Both the position numbers and the translations under genes were made by a program. The notes beneath the pieces were generated by a model. That model saw nothing but the letters and a program-made list of their open reading frames with translations. It searched no databases and was not told the DNA's origin. Below are positions 53,918 through 62,539 of a stretch of 64,000 nt of DNA, piece by piece. The stretch's first letter is position 1. Each line of letters begins with the position of its first letter. The DNA is from Sternotherus odoratus. Taxonomy: Eukaryota; Chordata; Testudines; Kinosternidae. The DNA is taken from positions 46,578,193 to 46,642,192 of the forward strand of contig JAVMKO010000005.1 in assembly GCA_032164245.1 (NCBI GenBank). Direction: 5' to 3'.

Positions 53918-54808
53918 CTAGTTTAAAGCCCTCCTCACTAGGTTAGCCATCCTGCTTGCAAAGATGCTCTTCCCGCTCTTAGTTAGGTGGATCCCATCTC
54001 TGCTTAGTACTCCTCCTTCTTGGAATACCATCCCGTGGTCAAAGAACCCAAAGCCTTCTCTCCGACACCACCTGCGTAGCCATTCGTTGACTTCTAGGAT
54101 ACGACGGTCCCTACTTAGGCCTTTTCCTTCCACAGGGAGGATGGACAAGAACACTACTTGAGCCTCAAACTCCTTTATCCTTCTTCCTAGAGCCACGTAG
54201 TCTGCAGTGATCCGCTCAAAGTCATTCTTGGCAGTATCATTCGTGCCCACGTGGAGAAGCAGAAAGGGGTAGCGAACCAAGGGCTTGATGAGTCTCTGCA
54301 GTCTCTCCATCACATTGTGAATCCTAGCTCCTGGCAAGCAGCAGACCTCTCGGTTTTCCTGGTCGGGGTGGCAGATAGATGGCTCAGTCCCCCTGAGGAG
54401 GGGGTCACCAACCACCACCACCCGTCTCCTTGTCTTGGGAGTGATGCTCGTGGAACCCACATCCCTAGGACTGTGCATCTCATGCCTTCCAATCAGTGGA
54501 GTCTCCTTCTGCTCCCTTCCATCAGGTAGTTCACTCTCCACCTTAGTATCTGTAGAGAGAACATGGAAACGGTTGCTCACTTGTACCTGCATTGCTGGAA
54601 CATGGACGCTCCTCTTTAGTCTTCTGGAGATCACATGCTGCCAGCTTTCTTCACCGGCATTCTGTCCTCGCTGTACAGCCTGCTCTGAATCTGCAGAAAG
54701 TTGTGCCCATAGAAGCATATCCGGACGTCTGTCCAGGAAATCTTCATTTACTTTTACGCAACGCAGGGTTGACACTTGTTTCTCCAGACCTTGAATCTTT
54801 TCTTCCAA
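53918..54808 (-). CDS. CR1 ORF1 protein with SGNH/GDSL esterase-like domain (296 codons open)
   Basis: CR1 ORF1 proteins bind RNA and carry a C-terminal esterase-like domain whose role is unclear. This frame begins MEEKIQGLEKQVSTLR (a short coiled coil), has a variable middle, then the domain: VVVVGDPLLRGTE at about residues 130-142 (block I), HVGTNDTAKNDF at 186-197 (block III, GTND) and RDGIHLTKSG at 270-279 (block V with catalytic Asp and His). Block I has GDPL where GDSL is expected, so the nucleophilic Ser is Pro in this copy. The true N-terminus lies upstream (MDGEGSAAVTCTGCAMFVFL, about 54930-54840), with a CTGC zinc-ribbon-like start, now shifted out of frame near 54830. The frame stops at 53918. 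Translation is unlikely to be relevant. Confidence 0.85.
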   Translation of the reverse strand: MEEKIQGLEKQVSTLRCVKVNEDFLDRRPDMLLWAQLSADSEQAVQRGQNAGEESWQHVISRRLKRSVHVPAMQVQVSNRFHVLSTDTKVESELPDGREQKETPLIGRHEMHSPRDVGSTSITPKTRRRVVVVGDPLLRGTEPSICHPDQENREVCCLPGARIHNVMERLQRLIKPLVRYPFLLLHVGTNDTAKNDFERITADYVALGRRIKEFEAQVVFLSILPVEGKGLSRDRRILEVNEWLRRWCRREGFGFFDHGMVFQEGGVLSRDGIHLTKSGKSIFASRMANLVRRALN

Positions 54809-54829
54809 TATGGAGACCAGCTTGCACTT

Positions 54830-55110
54830 TGTGCAAAGTAGCTTCTGTCCTGTGACAGAAAGACAAACATGGCACAGCCTGTGCAGGTAACAGCAGCTGA
54901 ACCCTCACCATCCATATTACCTTCCTTCTGAGAACCTCCGCAGCTGCTGCAGAAACCACTCAAATGCCTGTAAAATGAAAGCCTCACTGAGCTCCCTCCA
55001 GGCAAACTCCCGCTGTCCCCGCTCAGCTGTTCGCCCCTGACTCTGTATTCTCTCTGCCTTCCTTACCCTCCGGAATGAGATATCAACTAAAGTCACCACT
55101 CTCTGTGGAA
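54830..55110 (-). pseudogene. CR1 5' UTR and ORF1 N-terminal exon part
   Basis: The minus strand reads QQLRRFSEGR in a leader frame, then MDGEGSAAVTCTGCAMFVFL with a Cys pair. The second Cys pair expected (CTKC) appears out of frame as CTKCKLVS in the frame of 53918-54808. Confidence 0.7.
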
Positions 55111-55224
55111 AATGGTGCCAGTATTCAATGCCATTACCTTATATTCATAGTTTTGTGCAACAGAGGAATTCCCTCCTCATTTCTCTCACCTCTGGGTGGG
55201 CCATACTCATCATGGCTAGTGATT

Positions 55225-56134
55225 ATGGGTAGTGATCCATGGCTCAATGTCTAATTGGCAAACGGTATCAATCAAAGTACCCCAGGGGTCAGTCCTGGGG
55301 CTGGTTTTGTTCAACATCTTTATCAAGGATTTGGAGAATGGCATGGACTGCACCCTCAACAAGTTTGCAGATGACACTAAATTGGGAGAAGAGGTAGAAT
55401 AACTGGAGGGTAAGGATAGGATACAGAAGGACCTACACAAATTAGAGGTTTGGGACAAAAGAAATCTGATGAGGTTCAACAAGGACAAGTGCAGAGTCCT
55501 GCACTTAGGAAGGAAGAATTCCATGCATAGAAGAATTCCATGCACCACTAGAGGCTGGGGACCAACTGGCTAAGCAGCAGTTCTGCAGAAAAGGACCTGG
55601 GTATTGCAGTGGACGAGAAGCTGGATATGAGTTAGCAGTGTACCCTTGTTGCCAAGGAGACTAATGGCATATTGAGCTGCATTAGTAGGAGCATTGCCAA
55701 CAGATAAAGGGAGGTGATTACTCCCCTCTATTTGGCACTGATGAGGCCACACCTGGAGTACTGCATCCAGTTTTTGGCCCCCACTACAAAAAGGATGTGG
55801 ACAAATTGGAAAGAGTCCAGAGGAGGGCAACAAAAATGATCAGAGGGCTGAGGCACATGATTTAGGAGGAGAGGTTGAGGGAACTGGGCTTATTTAGTCT
55901 GCAAAAGAAAAGGGTGAGAAGGGATTTGCTAGCAGCCTTCAACTACCTGAAGGGGGGTTCTAAAGAGGATGGAGCTCGGCTATTCTCAGTGGCGGCAGAT
56001 GACTGAACAAGGAACAATGGTCTCAAGTTGCAGTGGGGGAGGTCTAGGTTGGATATTAGGAAACACTATTTCACTAGGAGGAAGGTGAAGCACTGGAACG
56101 GGTTACCTTCGGAGGCTGTAGAATCTCCATCCCT
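55225..56134 (+). mobile_element. CR1 LINE, RT C-terminus to near 3' end
   Basis: GTAGTGATCCATGGCTCAAT leads into the RT block [20 protein letters not shown] and FADDTKLGEEVE (the catalytic FADD), then a stop. Later phrases match the 41.8-43.2 kb copy (CTGGGGACCAACTGGCTAAG, CTGCATCCAGTTTTTGGCCC). It contains a small duplication (GAATTCCATGCATAGAAGAATTCCATGCA, near 55520-55550). It is cut at about 56134 by a Harbinger TIR and lacks the last 3' bases. It runs opposite to the CR1 on its left. Confidence 0.9.
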
Positions 56135-56421
56135 AGGGCTGATCTACTCTACTAGTTTTGGTCGACTTTAGCAGCATTAAACTGATATAACCCTGCACCT
56201 GTCCGCACGACGATGCCATTACGGTCGACCTAAAAGGCTCTTAAAGTCGGTTTCTGTACAATATTGGCCTCAGGGAGCTATCCCAGAGTGCTCCATTGTA
56301 ACCACTCTGGACAGGGCTCTTAACTCGGATGCACTGGCCAAGCACACAGGAAAAGCCCTGGGAACTTTTGAATTTCATCTCCTCTTTGACCAGCGTGGCG
56401 AGCTTACCTGCACAAGTTACC

Positions 56422-57251
56422 ATGCAGAGTCCACCAGCAGAGGAGCCCATGCAATCCCAGAATCACAAAAGAGCTTCAGCATGAACCATACGGGAGGTGC
56501 TGGATCTGATCGCTATATGGGGAGACAAATCATAGAATATCAGGGTGGGAAGGAACCTCAGGAAGTCATCTAGTCCAACCCCCTGCGCAAAGCAGGACCA
56601 ACCCCAACTAAATCATCCCAGCCAGGGCTTTGTCAAGCCTGACCTTAAAAACCTCTAGGGAAGGAGATTCCACCAGCTCCCTAGGTAACCCATTCCAGTG
56701 CTTCACCACCCTCCTAGTGAATTTTTTTTGCCCCCTAATATCAACCTAAATATCCCCCACTGCAACTTGACACCATTACTCCTACTCCTGCCATCTTTCC
56801 TGAATCCATGCTGGCAGAACTACGATAAAAAAAACAAAATGCCAATACATATGTCAAAGTCTCCAAGGGCATGATGGACAGAGGCTACAACAGAGACACA
56901 CAACAGTGCCACGTAAAAATTAAGGCGCTCAGGCAAGCATACCAGCAAACTAAAGAGGCAAACGGACACTCCGGGGCACAGCCCAAGACATGCCACTTCT
57001 ACACTGAGCTGCATGCAATTCTAGGGGTGTGCAATTCTACCCCTCTCCTCAGTCAACTCCACCGACAGGGTAATCATCAGCATGCCTGCGGATTTTGAGG
57101 ACGAGAAAGATGAGGAGGAGGACAAGGATAGCACACATTAGGCAAGCGGAGACACCTTTCTCCCAGAAAGCCAGGATCATTTTTTTCACCCTGGAGCCAG
57201 TACCCTCTCAGGATGGTATCCTGGACAGAGAGGACAGAGAAGGCAGATCTT
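56422..57251 (+). pseudogene. Harbinger SANT/Myb-like protein, exon 1, with CR1 insertion
   Basis: The ATG at 56422 opens MQSPPAEEPMQSQN, then KRASA followed by TGA where Trp is expected, then TIREVLDLIAIWGD, the first SANT helix. A CR1 interrupts at about 56525. After it come SMLAELR, an in-frame stop, then KGMMDRGYNRDTQQCHVKIK, ALRQAYQQTKEANGHSG and CHFYTELHAILG, the other helices. The following acidic stretch (DEDEKDEEEDKDS-type) and a LEPVPSQ segment lead to a donor AGATCTT|GTGAGT at 57251/57252. The stops and the insertion inactivate this gene. Confidence 0.8.
56525..56797 (-). mobile_element. CR1 3' fragment inserted in the SANT exon
   Basis: TCATAGAATATCAGGGTGGG, GTCATCTAGTCCAACCCCCT, CACCACCCTCCTAGTGA and a degraded end (CCATTACTCC). 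Both flanks continue the SANT reading frame. Confidence 0.95.
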
Positions 57252-58375
57252 GTGAGTGTCCCTTGGTAAATATAATACATGATTTAAAAGCAAGCATTTT
57301 TTAATGATTAGTTAGCCCTGAGGAGTTGGAAGGCATTCATGGCCCATACGGCTACTGGAAAAGTCTTAACGTATTTGGGGATGGCGCAGAAATTTTCCAG
57401 GAACATCTCCATAAAGCTCTCCTGGAGGTACTCTAAAGGCCTTTGCAGAAGGTTTCTGGGGAGAGCAGCCTTATTCCATTCTCCATGGTAGGTCACTTTA
57501 CCACGCCAGGCACGTAGCAAGTAGTCTGGTATCATTGAATGACACAGCCTGGCAACGTATGGTCCCGGTATTTGCTGGTATTCCAGCAACATCTGTTCTT
57601 TATCTCTCTGTGTTATCCTCAGCAGAGTGAGATCATTCATGGTGGCCTTTTTGAAATATGGGAATGTAAATAAAGGGACATTCAGATGTGGCCGGTCCTA
57701 CTGGGCTGTTTGCCTGTGGCTGAAAAGAAATCCTCCCCGCAGTTAGCGTGTACCCCCCGCCCTACCGCTTGGCTGAGCTGTTCACATTTGACTAGCAGGG
57801 ATCTTCCCAGCCACCAGCCACATGGTGAGGGGAGGGGCATACATGCGGAGTCTGCTCTGCTTCTTGGCCTCTCTCTCCTTACCTGAAAAGAAATCCTCCC
57901 CGCAGTTACCCAAGCATTTTGGGGGGGGCGGGGGAAGGTTACACACTGAACTGTTCGCATTTGGCTAGCAGGGATCTTTCCCAATACCAGCCACGCGATG
58001 GAGGGAGGAGTGAAACGATCATCCCAGAGAATTGGGAGGAGGAGTTAGCTGGGTTTCTGCAACACCTGCTTTTAAATGGCCAACTCAGCGGGCTTTGCTT
58101 GTTATGGGAAAGGAGGGTGCTGCTGTTATGAAGGTTGAAGATGACAAAAAGACTATGGCTTACCATGACCACCTACAAGCCGAATTCTGTTGACAGTCCC
58201 TGCTTGTGTGATCTCTCACACCTAAGCCACTCAATATAGGATGCCGAATGCAACCTTGTACCGAAAGCACATGTGCTATGTAATCTGAATAGTTTGGTTC
58301 ACCGCTAAAGAGTATACCCATTGTTCTGTAAAATGTATCTTTTTAAATACATCTCTCCCTTTTTTCATCCCACAG
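57252..58375 (+). other. Predicted intron of the Harbinger SANT-type gene
   Basis: Donor GTGAGTGTCC at 57252 and acceptor CCCTTTTTTCATCCCACAG ending 58375. The intron holds the antisense frame 57308-57640 and two direct copies of GAAAAGAAATCCTCCCCGCA (near 57722 and 57889). Confidence 0.6.
57308..57640 (-). pseudogene. Antisense frame in the Harbinger intron, similar to 51907-52110
   Basis: A 110-codon minus-strand frame opens MNDLTLLRITQRDKEQMLLE and continues GPYVARLC, LRAWRGKVTYHGEWNKAALP, RNLLQRPLEYLQESFMEMFL, VKTFPVAVWAMNAFQLL. Part of it is homologous to the minus-strand block at 51907-52110 in another Harbinger copy. It lies wholly inside the predicted intron of the SANT gene, on the opposite strand. 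It may be a third element-encoded protein or an N- or C-terminal exon of the transposase gene. No domain recognised. Open here, stopped in the other copy. Confidence 0.5.
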
Positions 58376-59212
58376 CTGCAAATGTTTGAACCCTCCCAGA
58401 GGCTAGCACAGATAAGAAAGCGAAAAAAACACACACGTGATGAAATGTTCACTGAGTTCATGCAGTCCTCCCAGATTGTAAGAGCGGAGATGAATGTGTG
58501 GAGAAAATCAATGTTGGATGCCCGGAAAGCGGAAAATGAGCGCGAGGACAGGCGGGACGAGCGCGAGGACAGGCGGGACGAGCGCGAGGACAGGCGGGAC
58601 GAGCGCGAGGACAGGCGGGACGAGCGCGAGGACAGGCGGGACGAGCGCGAGGACAGGCGGGACGAGCGCGAGGACAGGCGGGACGAGCGCGAGGACAGGC
58701 GGGACGAGCGCGAGGACAGGCGGGACGAGCGCGAGGACAGGCGGGACGAGCGCGAGGACAGGCGGGACGAGCGCGAGGACAGGCGGGACGAGCGCGAGGA
58801 CAGGCGGGACGAGCGCGAGGACAGGCGGGACGAGCGCGAGGACAGGCGGGACGAGCGCGAGGACAGGCGGGACGAGCGCGAGGACAGGCGGGACGAGCGC
58901 GAGGACAGGCGGGACGAGCGCGAGGACAGGCGGGACGAGCGCGAGGACAGGCGGGACGAGCGCGAGGACAGGCGGGACGAGCGCGAGGACAGGCGGGACG
59001 AGCGCGAGGACAGGCGGGACGAAGCAAGGGGGATCAAACTGACATGCTCCAGCATCTGGCGAAGGCTGCATGAGCAAAGACTGTATAACCACATCCCCTT
59101 CTCCCCAAGTTCCATAGCCTCCTCACGCAGACTCCCAAGAACGTGGGGGGCGGGGAGACTCCAAGAACCCAACCACTCCACCCAGAGGACCACCCAAGCA
59201 ACAGAAGGCTAG
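58376..59212 (+). CDS. Harbinger SANT-type protein, exon 2, with 23-unit repeat expansion
   Basis: After the acceptor, the frame reads MFEPSQRLAQIRKRKKHTRD, EMFTEFMQSSQIVRAEMNVW and RKSMLDARKAEN, a basic and helical region typical of the C-terminal part of Harbinger SANT-type proteins. It then enters a run of 23 EREDRRD heptads (58538-59020) and ends LRMLEHVSL-free, with SSIWRRLHEQRLYNHIPF, SPSSIASSRRLPRTWG and a stop at 59212. Related copies known to me have only one or a few DRW/RDE-type units here. The heptads would form a long, highly charged, probably helical rod (Arg, Asp and Glu only). The frame is intact although exon 1 is dead. 'CDS' here means open frame; expression is not implied. 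Confidence 0.7.
   Translation: MQMFEPSQRLAQIRKRKKHTRDEMFTEFMQSSQIVRAEMNVWRKSMLDARKAENEREDRRDEREDRRDEREDRRDEREDRRDEREDRRDEREDRRDEREDRRDEREDRRDEREDRRDEREDRRDEREDRRDEREDRRDEREDRRDEREDRRDEREDRRDEREDRRDEREDRRDEREDRRDEREDRRDEREDRRDEREDRRDEREDRRDEREDRRDEARGIKLTCSSIWRRLHEQRLYNHIPFSPSSIASSRRLPRTWGAGRLQEPNHSTQRTTQATEG
58538..59020 (+). repeat. Minisatellite: 23 copies of a 21-bp unit
   Basis: The unit is GAGCGCGAGGACAGGCGGG plus AC; 483 bases make exactly 23 units and all look identical by eye. The unit has no stop codon in any of six frames, which explains the overlapping long frames on both strands. It contains CGCG and is GC-rich. Confidence 0.98.
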
Positions 59213-59343
59213 CATTCTGTAAGTTTTGAATTGCAGTGTGGCCTTGTCCTTCTCATATCCACCACCCTACCAGGTGCTTCCCTCCTCACCCACCCCTCCC
59301 AGGCTACCCCTTGGCAGCTATCCCCCCATTTGTGTGATTAATT

Positions 59344-59349
59344 AATAAA
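59344..59349 (+). terminator. Poly(A) signal of the SANT-type gene
   Basis: AATAAA in AATTAATAAAGAATGC follows exon 2 by about 130 bases. Just beyond it a TTTATTG on the plus strand (59376) can serve as the opposing minus-strand AATAAA for the transposase gene. Confidence 0.55.
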
Positions 59350-59384
59350 GAATGCATGAGTTTGAAACAACAATGATTTTATTG

Positions 59385-60100
59385 AACCCCATTGCACCAA
59401 AGTCATCCACTATGGCCTGCACGTTTCTCAGAGTCACTACCCTTGATTGCAGCAGGTCAATGATTGCATTGGCTTCTTGCATCACAACAGCCCCCACTGC
59501 AGATTTACCCACTCCAAATTAATTCCTGACTGATCAGTAGCTGTCTGGCATTGCAAGCTTCCAGAGGGTTACTGCCACTCACTTCTGAACTGAAATGCGA
59601 AAGTTTCGGAGCCACTGAGAATCATCCCAGACCTGCAACACTATGCGGTCCCACCAGTCTGTGCTTGTTTCACGGGCCCAGAATCACCACTCCATGGCAT
59701 AAGCCTGCCCCATTGATACCAGAATCCCCAAATTGCCAGGGCCCGTGCTTTAAGAGAAGTCTGTGTCCATGTCCTCCGCCTTCTTGTGACCGCTCTGCCA
59801 TGGCCTCCTTGCCGGGTTTTTCCATTTCCATTTCTGCATAAACTGCACAATAATGCACGAGGTCTGTACAAAGTTCGTAACTGCTGCGTTGAACTGAGCG
59901 GGCTCCATGCTTGCACTGCTGTGGTGTCAGTGCAGGCAATCCATGGAAAAGGGCACGAAACGAAGGAAGCGGTGCTATTCGGGTCATGATAAGGGGAAAA
60001 TGGTTGTCTTCTGTAGCTTTCACAAAGGCAGGAGCCAAGGACAGAGAAACTCAGTAGCGTGGAAAGAGCAGGAGACCATAGTTGGCTAATGAAGCTGTGC
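59385..60100 (-). pseudogene. Harbinger transposase N-terminal part, decayed
   Basis: Minus-strand reading from about 60040 has a Pro/Gly-rich leader and an EMEMEKPGKEAMAERS segment of unclear origin. The transposase proper then appears in pieces: STDWWDRIVLQVWDDSQWLR (about 59665-59600), an SVRN-stop-FGVGKSAVGAVV block (about 59530-59490) and NVQAIVDDFGAMG near 59400. It then stops; the catalytic DDE region is absent. Stops within the conserved blocks show it is dead. It converges on the SANT-type gene as in the 14-15 kb copy. Confidence 0.7.
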
Positions 60101-60209
60101 TGCTTGATACAAAATGGCCAGATCCATCCCTGCCCAGCCAGCAAGGTTGGTTGTCCTTTCAAGACATTTTTATATACTGTACTAAAGAAACAGCTACCCG
60201 TGACCCAAG

Positions 60210-60780
60210 GTGCCATGGGGCGAAGCAGATTTAATGAAAATGTTCAAACACCACACTCTGATCCAAACCAATCCCAAAGGTGAATTAGTTGAAAAGAAGT
60301 GGCAGTGGCTGAAGAGTTTGAAGAAGAAACAGGAGGCTGAGCAGCACACAGAAAAGAAGCTGGAAGAGGAAAAGAGATGGCGACTGGAAGAGATCAAATT
60401 GAATAGGAGACATGTCAACAGAAGGTGCTCCAGACTCACAAATAGGTGGGGCAGATGGAAAAGAAGAAAAGACAGATGAAGAGAAATTTGCTCAGTTTCA
60501 TGAGAAGAGTAGTTAGAGGCAGGAGGAGAGACGGTGGCAGAGAAGGTAAAGATGATGGGAGATGGTGAGGCCCCGCACAGACAAGACGAGGAGCCCAGAA
60601 AACAGAAAGCACTACAGCTGGAGGAGGAATTATGATACAAAGGGCTGATGCTGAAAAAGAGAGAGGAGCAGCAGCAAGGGCAAATGAAGAAGATCCCAGA
60701 ACTGAGACAGTCATGTTTGCCACGCTACAGCCTGCTGCAGAAGCCCGCTCCAGGGAGTGGTGTCCTATGACAATATGTGC
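60210..60780 (+). other. Unassigned Lys/Glu-rich coiled-coil frame
   Basis: A plus frame (60210-60479) is rich in Lys, Glu and Arg, for example KKKQEAEQHTEKKLEEEKRW, and likely coiled-coil; similar composition continues in broken frames to about 60740. A gag or structural part of another element is possible: a Lys/Glu-rich minus-strand frame also precedes integrase at 63.6-63.9 kb. No homology could be established by eye. Confidence 0.3.
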
Positions 60781-60786
60781 TTAATC

Positions 60787-61181
60787 CAGGGGTCTCAAAC
60801 GCGCCATAGCCCCCCTCACTCCCTGCCTTTCTACTCCTTCTCCTCCCACCCCAGTGTGTACGTCCTCACTCCTCCGTCTGCCTCCCAGCACTTCCTGATG
60901 CCAAACATCTATTTGGTGGCGCTTAGGATTTTCTGGGGTGGGGGGAGGAGTGGGGACATGGCACACTCAGCAGAGGAGGCAAAGAAGAGTTATGGCCAGG
61001 GGAATTTGGAAGGGGATTTGGAATAGAGGAAGAGAGGGGGTGGAAAGAGGCAGAGCAGGGCCTCATGGAAGGGGAGTCTTTTGTATCTTTGTATGAAAAG
61101 GCTTCAGTGATGCGCCCCTCGAACCAATGTACTAACTAGTCCTTATGTGGCCCTTATGGTGATTTGAGTTTGAGAGCTCTG
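60787..61181 (+). mobile_element. hAT MITE with perfect 8-bp duplication
   Basis: Starts CAGGGGTCTCAAAC, ends GTTTGAGAGCTCTG; GCTTAATC at 60779-60786 and 61182-61189. Confidence 0.95.
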
Positions 61182-61214
61182 GCTTAATCAGCAAGAATTT
61201 TTCAGTCTGGGCCA

Positions 61215-61500
61215 AGCTCAGTACACAAATACAGGAATGTGGCCATGCACATCGGAGAGCTGTGCAGCCATACCTTGTTCTCCGAAGCCTGCATTATGAT
61301 GTGATTCCACCAGTTAGTGCTAGTTTCTCAAGCCCAGAAGCAGTGTCCCACCATTTGCAGCTACTCCAGGAATGCTACTAACAACCTTGAATTGGTTCTT
61401 GCTACGTCCCACAGCAATCTGTCCTCCAAGGAATCAAAACCCTTGACAGTTCATTGTCCACACAACTTTGTTTGGCTTCGTCTTTTTGCACAAATCTGTG
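61215..61500 (-). pseudogene. Harbinger transposase scrap
   Basis: The minus strand gives GTSTNWWNHIIMQA and a CMATFLYLC-type piece (about 61330-61220), a diverged version of the STEWWDRIV...KATFMELC block at 8.2 and 15.6 kb. Upstream codons (to about 61480) resemble the variable N-terminus. No TIR seen. Stops present. Confidence 0.55.
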
Positions 61501-61699
61501 ACTAGCTTCAAACCCATACACAAATTGGTGGTATTAGTTAAAGCCTCTGAAAGACGACCTGCTTTTTCGTTAGAGGCACAGGGCAGTTAACAATAGCTTC
61601 TCCTTTCAAGGGATCAAGAGAGATCTGACTATGTTCTACCCAATGGAACTTTGGCTGCTCCAATTTTACATTTAGAAGCCTCTACTTAGATCTACATCT

Positions 61700-62406
61700 C
61701 TGATCTAGGTACAATTCCAGTGTTTCATATGATTTGACCAAGAGTTGCTAAAAATTGCAATGTCATAAAAATATGTACTCTTGAAGTCCTGCAATCGGTT
61801 TAACATTCAGCTGACCAGCCTCTGAAAAGTAGCTCCTGCACTAATGAATCTAAAAGGTAACATTCTGAACTCCTACAATACCATATCAGGAATAAAAGCA
61901 GATTTTTTTCTGTGCATCTTCATCTAAAGGGATTTGCCAATAACCTTTCACAAGGTCAGACAGGCCAACATGTCTAACTTTGCTCAAAATATCAAGCATA
62001 TCATTAATTCTGAGCACAGGATATGCATCTAGAACAATGACAGCACTGAGTTTTCTATAATAAAACAGAAAATGTTACAGTTATCTATCTTAGGGACCAA
62101 GACAACTGGTGATGTCCAGGGGCCGCTAGACTCTTTAATCACCCCCCAGGTTTGAATTTGCTTTCGCACCTTGCCAGTGGTACGGTAGGTGTGACTGGGC
62201 ACATGAAGATTTAATGAATCATCACATGAATCCTTGCTGGAGAACACTTGCTTGTATGCTTGCAGCACAGACATTACCTCTGACGTTTCAGCTAGTTTTA
62301 AACCATAGCATACCTCAATATTTAAAAGTAGCCAATGACTTTGGCATTCAGCCATCAAATCAATGGGGTATGATGCCTCAGTTTCTCCTTCAACACAACA
62401 AAACAT
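61700..62406 (-). pseudogene. Gmr1-like reverse transcriptase remnant
   Basis: The linker frame 62406-62029 has VMSVLQAYKQVFSSKDSCDD, then GVIKESSGPWTSPVVLVPKI, the RT entry (compare GVIQPSSSPWASPVVLIPKK in the intact copy). Further down, broken frames show SAFIPDMVL, LPFRFISAGATFQRLVS and, at the catalytic site, YFYDIAIFS in place of YIDDICVFS, so the first catalytic Asp is replaced. Stops interrupt several blocks. Not functional. Confidence 0.8.
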
Positions 62407-62407
62407 G

Positions 62408-62535
62408 TCAAGAATCAGACAGGTAGCCGTGTTAGTCTGGAATAGCAGAGGTAACAGAGTCCTGTGGCACCTTAAAGACTAACTAAAGTATTGAAGCATA
62501 AGCTTTTGTGGGCTAATACCCACTTTGTTGGATGC
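62408..62535 (-). repeat. Unnamed repeat copy inserted in the gypsy remnant
   Basis: GACAGGTAGCCGTGTTAGTC, AGTCCTGTGGCACCTTAAAG and AAGCATAAGCTTTTGTGGGC, same family as the palindrome at 46.9 kb. Confidence 0.8.
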
Positions 62536-62539
62536 AAAC

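Larger units (their letters stand above)
52134..55110 (-). mobile_element. CR1 LINE with 5' region and ORF1, RT deleted
   Basis: In minus orientation the element begins about 55110 with a 5' UTR, carries ORF1 (to 53918) and the endonuclease and linker part of ORF2 (53873 to about 52520), and ends in the CR1 3' UTR and tail (52510-52134; ATTCTATGATTCTATG). The RT domain between linker and 3' UTR is missing: GATTTAG-type RT sequence is absent and the 3' UTR begins abruptly at about 52512. CR1 copies normally lose 5' sequence, so a copy with 5' end and internal deletion is unusual. Confidence 0.9.
56135..60120. mobile_element. PIF/Harbinger element with spliced SANT-type gene and convergent transposase
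   Basis: The left TIR AGGGCTGATCTACTCTACTA (56135) lies next to a CR1. The plus strand has a SANT-type gene with exon 1 (56422-57251), an intron, and exon 2 (58376-59212) followed by an AATAAA at about 59344. The minus strand has a transposase remnant from about 60100 to 59385. The right TIR is not found, so the right limit is approximate. A CR1 (56525-56797) is inserted in exon 1. Confidence 0.8.

Noticed and set aside
58538..59020. CRISPR-like array
   Set aside because: The units are contiguous with no spacers, and the context is a vertebrate transposon.
58508..59092. Five overlapping frames of 180-305 codons on both strands over the 58.5-59.0 kb array
   Set aside because: They are frame shadows of a 21-bp unit without stops. 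Only the plus frame continuous with the SANT exon has flanking homology.
59670..60216. Minus frames of 122-191 codons near the Harbinger transposase
   Set aside because: Only short transposase blocks near 59.4-59.66 kb are recognisable; the rest is not supported as a separate gene.
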